From positions 461 through 8,649 of the forward strand of contig DNOU01000145.1 of NCBI GenBank assembly GCA_003501835.1: a DNA stretch of 8,189 nucleotides, given 5' to 3'. The translations under genes and the position numbers were made by a program. The DNA is from Anaerolineaceae bacterium. Its GTDB lineage: Bacteria; Chloroflexota; Anaerolineae; Anaerolineales; Anaerolineaceae. Below, piece after piece: positions 1 through 4,269 of the stretch. Positions within the stretch are counted from its first letter, which is position 1; each line of letters starts with the position of its first letter. The notes beneath the pieces are model-generated. The model saw nothing but the letters and a program-made list of their open reading frames with translations. It did no database searches and was not told where the DNA came from.

Positions 1-431
1 GAGAGTTCGGTGATTGCCAGGTAGAGTCCACGTTTTTGATAGGGTACATGGTCGCCCACATATGCCTGCATGGCCGGCAGGTAGAGGTTGTTTCCCAGGT
101 TGCCCAGCATGATCACCAGGAAAAGCGTGCCGTAGCTTGGGATCAAGCCCGCCAGCAGGGTGCCTACCAGCACGATACCGATGCCGAGCAGCATGCCGGT
201 CTTCCTGCCGCGGCGGTCTGCAATGGGCGCCAGGAATGGTGCGGCTGCACTGGCAATGAAGGAGAAGGCAATCGCCAGCGAGATCCGGCTGATATCCACA
301 CTCAGGTTGCTGGCAAAAATCGCCAGAAATGGGTAGACCATGCGGACCACCGAGGTGAGGACGAGTCGGGTGGTGGTAAACAAGGCTACCCGGCTGTTGA
401 GTTGCTTTAAGGTCAGCGGTGATTCAGTCAT
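1..431 (-). CDS. MFS transporter, N-terminal part (runs off left edge)
   Basis: This is the first 143 codons of a major facilitator superfamily transporter, an inner-membrane secondary carrier; the rest lies beyond position 1. Reading the minus strand from ATG at 431 gives a short hydrophilic N-terminus, then hydrophobic segments at about residues 22-41, 50-70, 79-97 and 101-122, with a fifth starting near 136. The loop between helices 2 and 3 has the MFS signature APIADRRGRKTG (residues 68-79). The helix 4-5 loop has GDHVPYQKRG (126-135), also typical of the superfamily. The substrate cannot be inferred from this part; drug-efflux-like MFS proteins have the same layout. The upstream ribosome site is weak (GAAAG), and a terminator hairpin ends only about 14 bases before the start, so expression needs read-through or a promoter I do not see. 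Family assignment is firm; function is open. Confidence 0.85.
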   Translation of the reverse strand, partial: MTESPLTLKQLNSRVALFTTTRLVLTSVVRMVYPFLAIFASNLSVDISRISLAIAFSFIASAAAPFLAPIADRRGRKTGMLLGIGIVLVGTLLAGLIPSYGTLFLVIMLGNLGNNLYLPAMQAYVGDHVPYQKRGLYLAITEL

Positions 432-445
432 GACGGCTTTCTTTG

Positions 446-482
446 AAAAAATACCCCCTCCCGGTACACAAACTGGAGGGGG
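446..482 (-). terminator. Rho-independent terminator after the 85-aa gene
   Basis: On the minus strand CCCCCTCC (482-475) and GGAGGGGG (461-454) form an 8-bp perfect GC-rich stem around a 13-base loop. It is followed by TATTTTTTC (453-445), which includes a run of six T. This is a classic intrinsic terminator for the 501-758 gene. It lies only about 14 bases before the MFS start at 431, so it could also act as an attenuator in front of that gene. Confidence 0.75.
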
Positions 483-500
483 CGGTTGGCGTTGAATTTG

Positions 501-758
501 TCACTCAATCGTTTGTTGCGGACGCTCTGGCAGGCTGCTGAACCAGACCATCGTGGCAGTGTATGATTTCACCCGTCCAATACGAATCAGCCAGTCGAGA
601 TCTTCGTTCATGATGTGATGGCTGATATCACTTTCCGACACGGTGATGAAGTCGCCCGAACGAACATCCTGGAAGATATCATCACCCCAATCAATCGCAA
701 TTGTGCCGTCCTGCAAAATCAACACCCAGTTTCTGTTTACCGGAGTACCTTCTGCCAT
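501..758 (-). CDS. Small acidic protein of unknown function (85 aa)
   Basis: I do not recognise this protein. It has 85 residues and no signal peptide, membrane segment or cysteine. It is acidic (about 14 Asp/Glu against 6 Lys/Arg) and has four tryptophans, including IDWGDD (residues 22-27) and EDLDWLIRIGRV (52-63). The alternating hydrophobic pattern suggests a small mostly-beta soluble domain; that is inference only. The ATG at 758 follows AAAGGAT on the minus strand with about 7 bases of spacing, a good ribosome site. The gene starts 72 bases after the Rrf2 gene stops, on the same strand, and is closed by the terminator at 446-482, so it is probably the second gene of an rrf2-led transcript. 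Good ribosome site, terminator and gene-like composition support a real gene. Confidence 0.7.
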   Translation of the reverse strand: MAEGTPVNRNWVLILQDGTIAIDWGDDIFQDVRSGDFITVSESDISHHIMNEDLDWLIRIGRVKSYTATMVWFSSLPERPQQTIE

Positions 759-830
759 GACTGATCCTTTACTCCTGTGTGCAGCGGACAGGGTAGTGTG
801 GAAAAGAAATTCACACCGGAGTTCAGTTCA

Positions 831-1229
831 TTATGCAACAAAAGTGGCAAATGTGGTAGTCCTCAGACGGTTGACCAATTCGGTTTGTGATTCGCACCAT
901 ACGTCGTGAATGGGGCATTTTTCGCCAAATGCGCAGGCATCATTATTCAGGGTGCACTCGTTCAGGGCAATGGGACCATCAATGGCCTCCACCACATCCA
1001 GCACCGAGATCTCATCTGCCGGACGTGCCAGGGAGACGCCACCCCGGGCACCGCGTGAAGTGTGTATCAGCCCTGCGATGGACAGCTGGGAGATGATCTT
1101 TGCCAGGAAGGAAGGCGGAATCTTCTGGGAATCGGCAATCTGGTTTGTGGCAGCGCGCTTGCTTGAGTCCAGGCGTGCCAGGAAAAGCATTGCTCTTAAG
1201 GCATAATCTGCTTGACGGGTGATCTGCAT
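831..1229 (-). CDS. Rrf2-family Fe-S transcriptional regulator
   Basis: This is a winged-helix regulator of the Rrf2 family (IscR/NsrR/RsrR type), 132 residues, the usual family length. The N-terminus MQITRQADYALRAMLFLA is the family hallmark. The helix-turn-helix spans about residues 27-55 and the wing, SRGARGGVSLARP, 58-70. The ligand region has Cys92, Cys99 and Cys105 (C-X6-C-X5-C), with one more Cys112, so it probably binds an Fe-S cluster and senses redox state, NO or cluster supply. IscR has C-X5-C-X5-C; the extra residue means I would not name it IscR. The start at 1229 is chosen over an upstream ATG at 1262 because AGAGGAAG lies just before it and the family begins at this methionine. 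The promoter is overlapped by a 32-bp inverted repeat, suggesting autoregulation. The small gene at 501-758 follows on the same strand. Confidence 0.9.
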   Translation of the reverse strand: MQITRQADYALRAMLFLARLDSSKRAATNQIADSQKIPPSFLAKIISQLSIAGLIHTSRGARGGVSLARPADEISVLDVVEAIDGPIALNECTLNNDACAFGEKCPIHDVWCESQTELVNRLRTTTFATFVA

Positions 1230-1272
1230 AGACTTCCTCTTGGGGAAAATGGGTAAAAACACTCTTTATTGT

Positions 1273-1300
1273 ATTGTATTCTACACCAATCACATGCAAA
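1273..1300 (-). promoter_or_regulatory. Putative promoter of the Rrf2 gene
   Basis: On the minus strand a TTTGCA -35-like box (1300-1295) and a TACAAT -10-like box (1278-1273) are 16 bases apart. A second TACAAT overlaps at 1273-1268. Transcription would start near 1266, about 37 bases before the start codon at 1229. The -35 box lies between the two arms of the inverted repeat at 1282-1313, and one arm fills most of the spacer, so a protein bound to the repeat would block polymerase. Confidence 0.5.
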
Positions 1301-1313
1301 AGTGATAGGTGTA
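1282..1313. promoter_or_regulatory. 32-bp inverted repeat, probable Rrf2 operator
   Basis: Arms TACACCAATCAC (1282-1293) and GTGATAGGTGTA (1302-1313) match as an inverted repeat at 11 of 12 positions around an 8-base spacer (ATGCAAAA). The arm centres are 20 bp apart, about two helical turns, which suits a dimer or a pair of dimers on one face of DNA. There is no T-run, so it is not a terminator. It overlaps the predicted rrf2 promoter and lies about 65 to 95 bases upstream of the divergent thioesterase start. Autorepression by the adjacent Rrf2 protein is the simplest reading, but it is inference. Confidence 0.6.
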
Positions 1314-1326
1314 ATTGCTTTGCAAT
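1314..1326. repeat. 13-bp palindrome next to the operator
   Basis: ATTGC (1314-1318) and GCAAT (1322-1326) form a perfect inverted repeat around TTT. It begins at the base after the 32-bp inverted repeat ends. It may be an accessory binding site or chance; no known consensus is matched. Confidence 0.35.
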
Positions 1327-1364
1327 GACCTTAATCGTTGATCGGGAGGTCTAACGGGGTAGAG

Positions 1365-1370
1365 TATAAT
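1365..1370 (+). promoter_or_regulatory. TATAAT -10 box for a leaderless start
   Basis: A perfect TATAAT ends seven bases before the ATG at 1377, so transcription should begin at or within a base or so of the start codon. No Shine-Dalgarno sequence lies upstream of that ATG, which fits a leaderless message. No good -35 box is visible at 16-18 bases spacing; the nearest resemblance, TTGATC at 1338-1343, is 21 bases away. Confidence 0.5.
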
Positions 1371-1376
1371 CAAATC

Positions 1377-1799
1377 ATGACTGATTTCAAATTCCACACC
1401 CCCATAACTGTACGCTACATTGACCTCGATGCCCAGTGGCACGTCAACAACGCACACTTTTTTTCCTTTATTGAACAGGCCAGGTATTCCTACCTGGTGG
1501 AATTGGGGTTGTTCAATGGACAGAACTTCCTCGATTTCCCCATCATAGTTGCGGATGCCCACCTCAGCTATCAGCAGCCCATCCCCATCGGTGTACAGGT
1601 GGACGTGGGTGTGGCCGTGACCCGAATTGGCAACAAGAGCCTGCGATTTGAATATATCATTACCGATCCATCCCGCACCATCATTTATGCTACCGGTGAT
1701 ACCACCAATGTGACCTACGATTTCCACACCAAAACCTCAAAACCGGTACCCGGGGAATGGCGCGAGAAGATCAGCCAGTTCGAAGGACACCCCTTCTAA
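1377..1799 (+). CDS. Acyl-CoA thioesterase, 4HBT hot-dog fold
   Basis: This 140-residue protein is of the 4-hydroxybenzoyl-CoA thioesterase type (YbgC/FadM-like), a small cytoplasmic hot-dog enzyme that hydrolyses acyl-CoA thioesters. The signature is at the N-terminus: VRYIDLDAQWHVNN (residues 12-25), with the probable catalytic Asp18 and the conserved HVNN, then FFSFIEQARYSYL (28-40) on the long hot-dog helix with Glu33 and Arg36. The rest is the beta-sheet pattern of the fold, and the length matches the family. Substrate cannot be read from sequence. I chose ATG 1377 rather than the in-frame TTG at 1338: the family starts here, the 13 extra residues look unlike coding sequence, and TATAAT sits within that extension. 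The M42 peptidase gene follows within 16 bases, so the two probably share a transcript. Confidence 0.85.
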   Translation: MTDFKFHTPITVRYIDLDAQWHVNNAHFFSFIEQARYSYLVELGLFNGQNFLDFPIIVADAHLSYQQPIPIGVQVDVGVAVTRIGNKSLRFEYIITDPSRTIIYATGDTTNVTYDFHTKTSKPVPGEWREKISQFEGHPF

Positions 1800-1815
1800 A
1801 ATCATGGAGCCCAAA

Positions 1816-2868
1816 ATGAAAGTCACTCTGCCGGCAGTGGATGAGTCTTCGCTGCTCACTTTTCTGGCGAATCTGCTGAACACGCCCAGCCCAACCGGTT
1901 TTGCAATGAAAGCGGTGGATCTTGCCGAGCACGCCTTTGAAAAGATTGGCGGAGTGACCCTTTCCCGTACGCGGAAGGGTGCGCTGCTGGTCAAACTCGA
2001 CGGACAGCGGGATGATGCTCCGCGGGCATTAACGGCGCACACAGATACCCTGGGAGCGATGGTCAAAGCGATCAAACCCAACGGCAGGCTGATGCTCACC
2101 CAGGTTGGAGGATATGCCTGGAATTCCATTGAAGGCGAGGGATGTACCGTCTTCACCCAAAGCGGAAAACAGGTCAGGGGTTCCATCCTCATCAACACAG
2201 CTTCCACCCATGTCCATGGGGCGAAAACAGCCGAAACGCCGCGCAACGAAGAGACGATGGAGGTCCGCTTGGACGAGGAAACTTTTGACGCCAAAACGAC
2301 CGGGCTTCTGGGCATCAGCGTGGGTGATTTTGTGGCTTTTGACCCGCGGGTGGAGATCACCAACGGTTTCGTGCGTTCGCGCCACCTGGATGACAAAGCC
2401 TGCGTGGCTTGCCTGGTGGCCGCTGTGCAAAGCCTGATGAAAGCCGGGCTGAAACCCCTGCAGACGACCTACCTGCTGATCAGCAATTACGAGGAGGTGG
2501 GGCATGGTGCAGCCACCGGTATTCCCGTTGAAGTGACCGAACTGCTGGCGGTGGATATGGCTGCCGTGGGCGAAGGTCAGACCTCTGATGAAACCCATGC
2601 CACCCTGTGCGTCAAGGATTCCGGAGGTCCTTATCATTACGAGATGGGTCAGAGGCTGCGGGATCTGGCTGAGATGTATGAGATTCCTTACAAGGTGGAT
2701 ATCTACCCTCATTATGGGTCCGACGGCGAAGCCTTCTGGCGGGCAGGTGGCGACGTGGCTGTGGCGCTGATCGGTCCGGGGGTGGACGCTTCACATAATT
2801 ACGAGCGCACCCATTCCAAAGCCCTGATGGCGACCACCCGCTGGGTGCTGGCGTACCTGCTCAATTGA
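1816..2868 (+). CDS. M42-family metallo-aminopeptidase
   Basis: This is a dinuclear-metal aminopeptidase of peptidase family M42 (TET / glutamyl aminopeptidase type), which usually forms large cytoplasmic tetrahedral oligomers that trim peptides from proteasome- or Clp-type degradation. It is 350 residues, normal for the family. Metal and catalytic residues are all present: AHTDTLG (His75, Asp77), RHLDDKA (bridging Asp192 or the adjacent Asp193), NYEEVGHG (Glu226 base and Glu227), VDMA (Asp247) and HSKA (His333). The start is ambiguous. ATG 1816 has GGAG 6 bases before it and is preferred; ATG 1804 is in frame, adds four residues, follows the thioesterase stop by four bases and has no ribosome site. 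The close spacing suggests co-transcription with the thioesterase. Specificity (acidic or neutral N-terminal residues) cannot be settled here. Confidence 0.92.
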   Translation: MKVTLPAVDESSLLTFLANLLNTPSPTGFAMKAVDLAEHAFEKIGGVTLSRTRKGALLVKLDGQRDDAPRALTAHTDTLGAMVKAIKPNGRLMLTQVGGYAWNSIEGEGCTVFTQSGKQVRGSILINTASTHVHGAKTAETPRNEETMEVRLDEETFDAKTTGLLGISVGDFVAFDPRVEITNGFVRSRHLDDKACVACLVAAVQSLMKAGLKPLQTTYLLISNYEEVGHGAATGIPVEVTELLAVDMAAVGEGQTSDETHATLCVKDSGGPYHYEMGQRLRDLAEMYEIPYKVDIYPHYGSDGEAFWRAGGDVAVALIGPGVDASHNYERTHSKALMATTRWVLAYLLN

Positions 2869-2872
2869 GGTG

Positions 2873-3573
2873 ATGCAAATAAGTAAGAAAAATCACAAGA
2901 TTCTGGAATAGTAGCAATAGGATTGAGGCTGCTAAAGGAAAGATGCAACATGCAATGTTAGCATTGGAACGACTACAAAAGTTATCGCAGCCATTATTGT
3001 TATCAAATGTTCAGTTTATTTCTGGTGATTTTGAAACTGTTGGCACGTTCATTGGCACAAGCGACCCTTTAAGTTTTTCAGAATCATTTTGTTCATTTAT
3101 TTATCATTTCCGAGCTATTGGTGATGCAATATAAAGGATGTCGAAGCCAATAAAAAGAATGGGTTCGGACTTTGGGTAGAAAAATGGAAACAAGAGATTC
3201 TTGAAGATGAATTCTTACATTTATTAATGAATTTCGGAAGGAAGATTTCCATCAAGGAAGGAATAGCCTTGTATTTAGGATGGAAGGATTTAGGTTTGAT
3301 TCGAATTCTATTGAGAGAAAACAATATGTAAACGCAGAATTGAGAATAGATGGTACTGGACCTTAATGGATATTAAGCAAGGATCCAGTAAACGAACGAA
3401 GAGAAAGCGTAAAGATTCATGAAGGTTACACCATAAGTGTAGCGATTAATAGACCACCGACAACACATAAAGGAAAAATCCTTAGCCAGAATGATCCTTT
3501 ATCGATTTGCTTAATTGCTAGGCAGTATAATGCAGAATTCCTCTTTGAGGCATTGACAAAGTTTGGAAGCTAG
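2873..3573 (+). pseudogene. Decayed AT-rich gene of unknown family
   Basis: A disrupted reading frame of about 230 codons can be followed through several frames. It may start at ATG 2873 (12 codons to TAG 2909). An open segment 2883-3131 includes NRIEAAKGKMQHAMLALERL and ends in FRAIGDAI before a TAA at 3132. Another frame continues from about 3131 to the TAA at 3329, with KNGFGLWVEKWKQEILEDE and GRKISIKEGIALYLGWKDLG. A third frame runs from about 3319 (QYVNAELRIDGTGP), hits TAA at 3364-3366, then stays open to TAG at 3571 (ISVAINRPPTTHKGKILS). The joins fall at ATATAAA and in an A-run, typical slippage sites. GC of sampled 60-base lines is about 27-35%, against about 60% in clpC, pointing to horizontal origin. 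I do not recognise the family. The W-rich segment followed by RKISIKEG faintly recalls uncharacterised proteins with an RN-X3-H motif; this is weak. Confidence 0.6.
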
Positions 3574-3800
3574 CAAAATCTGGCTCGCCGTAAACAAAAC
3601 TTCATTCTTTATCGTAGAAATTGAGACCCCATAAATGTTGGGTTTCGAGTCGATGATTTCATCAGCATTTCACTTAGAACCTCCTCTTAACCACTCCTTG
3701 AATTTGCTCTACCTGTCCCAAAAGGTCAAAAAACCATTGAGGAGTCCTCGCATTTACCCGGGAGATTTGTGCCTACGTTGCAATGAGTTATATTCTTGCG
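3574..3800. other. Gene-free stretch, nothing recognisable
   Basis: Between the pseudogene and the palindromic repeat I see no convincing coding frame, RNA gene or regulator site. There are only small local palindromes such as GAGGA-G-TCCTC (3739-3749). On the minus strand a short open frame of about 50 codons overlaps the pseudogene end near 3510-3680 but has no start or ribosome site. It may be further debris of the same AT-rich insertion. Confidence 0.4.
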
Positions 3801-3929
3801 GACCATCATTGCGAGGGAGCGTTCTTTGCGACCGCGGCAATCTGCTGTCGTCATGTGAAAAAGAAGATTGCCACGGCACCCATGACGGGAAACATCGTCA
3901 GGGCAGGCAAACCGCCCCGTAATGACGAT
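3801..3929. repeat. Palindromic intergenic repeat element
   Basis: A nested imperfect inverted repeat of about 129 bp. Outer arms: TCATTGCGAGGG (3806-3817) against the complement of GCCCCGTAATGA (3914-3925), about 9 of 12 matching. Inner arms: CCGCGGCAATCT (3832-3843) and AGATTGCCACGG (3865-3876), 11 of 12 complementary. The words TCATTGCGAGG, GGCAATCT and AATGACG are typical of a palindromic, MITE-like repeat seen between genes in many bacterial genomes (from memory, unverified). Such elements form stable hairpins in RNA and carry no gene. The two open frames crossing it are not credible as proteins. Confidence 0.6.
3876..3903 (+). repeat. 28-bp imperfect direct repeat, copy 1
   Basis: This copy (GCACCCATGACGGGAAAC then ATCGTCAGGG) matches a second copy at 3977-4004 at 25 of 28 positions, start to start 101 bp. 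Each copy is itself a near-palindrome, CCC(A)TGACG ... CGTCAGGG with one bulged base, so it can fold as a hairpin. It overlaps the right inner arm of the palindromic element by one base, at 3876. Confidence 0.6.
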
Positions 3930-3976
3930 TCACGGAGTAATTGGCGGGAACCCTTTTTCGCTACTGCTATTGGGAC

Positions 3977-4004
3977 GCACCCATGACGAAAACCATCGTC
4001 AGGG
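3977..4004 (+). repeat. 28-bp imperfect direct repeat, copy 2
   Basis: Second copy (GCACCCATGACGAAAACC then ATCGTCAGGG), three mismatches from copy 1 at 3876-3903. It is followed by TCATGACGG, which adds another partial arm. The second copy outside the main palindrome suggests a tandem or partly duplicated repeat element about 100 bp apart. Confidence 0.6.
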
Positions 4005-4147
4005 TCATGACGGCTAACTTTCCCTGCTGTAGACAGGATTTCTTTGACTGCAGATGCAAACCGGTCACTTTATCAAGGAAACATGATCTAATGGGAAATT
4101 TATATGCGCGCGGTAAAATCAGAAGTGCCTGGAAAAGCGCAAAAAAC

Positions 4148-4156
4148 TGGTACAAT
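4148..4156 (+). promoter_or_regulatory. Possible extended -10 promoter for clpC
   Basis: TGGTACAAT has the TGn extension and a five-of-six -10 hexamer, about 114 bases before the clpC start. No clear -35 box is present, which is tolerated by extended -10 promoters. A small palindrome, GACAA-AAA-TTGTC (4169-4181), lies at the expected transcription start and could be an operator. No CIRCE or paired CtsR site is seen. Confidence 0.35.
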
Positions 4157-4269
4157 CAGCGCAAACATGACAAAAATTGTCTGAATCAGGTAAGTGACAG
4201 GTTTTCAAATTCATCATTGATTGTTCATTCCTGATTCTGACCACAGGAACGGATGGCAGGAGGTAAGAC

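Noticed and set aside
1230..1262. Longer start for the Rrf2 protein
   Set aside because: The extra 11 residues are not family-like, and AGAGGAAG is placed for the ATG at 1229.
1338..1376. TTG start adding 13 residues to the thioesterase
   Set aside because: No ribosome site precedes it and the stretch contains the TATAAT box.
2029..2712. 227-codon minus-strand open frame opposite the M42 gene
   Set aside because: It lies wholly antisense to a peptidase with all metal ligands in place, and its His/Gln-rich product resembles no protein; it is a codon-bias shadow.
3723..3730. AGGTCAAA, a CtsR half-site
   Set aside because: CtsR needs two heptads in tandem; the second is missing, and the site is over 500 bases from the clpC start.
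3635..3922. Open frame across the gene-free stretch, plus strand
   Set aside because: It runs into the palindromic repeat, has no ribosome site and reads as low-quality Cys/Arg/Ser-rich translation.
3801..4009. Repeats considered as a CRISPR array
   Set aside because: Only two imperfect copies with one 73-bp gap, internal palindromes of interspersed-repeat type, and no cas genes.
3941..4234. 97-codon plus-strand open frame before clpC
   Set aside because: It covers copy 2 of the direct repeat and the predicted clpC promoter and has no ribosome site or recognisable domain.
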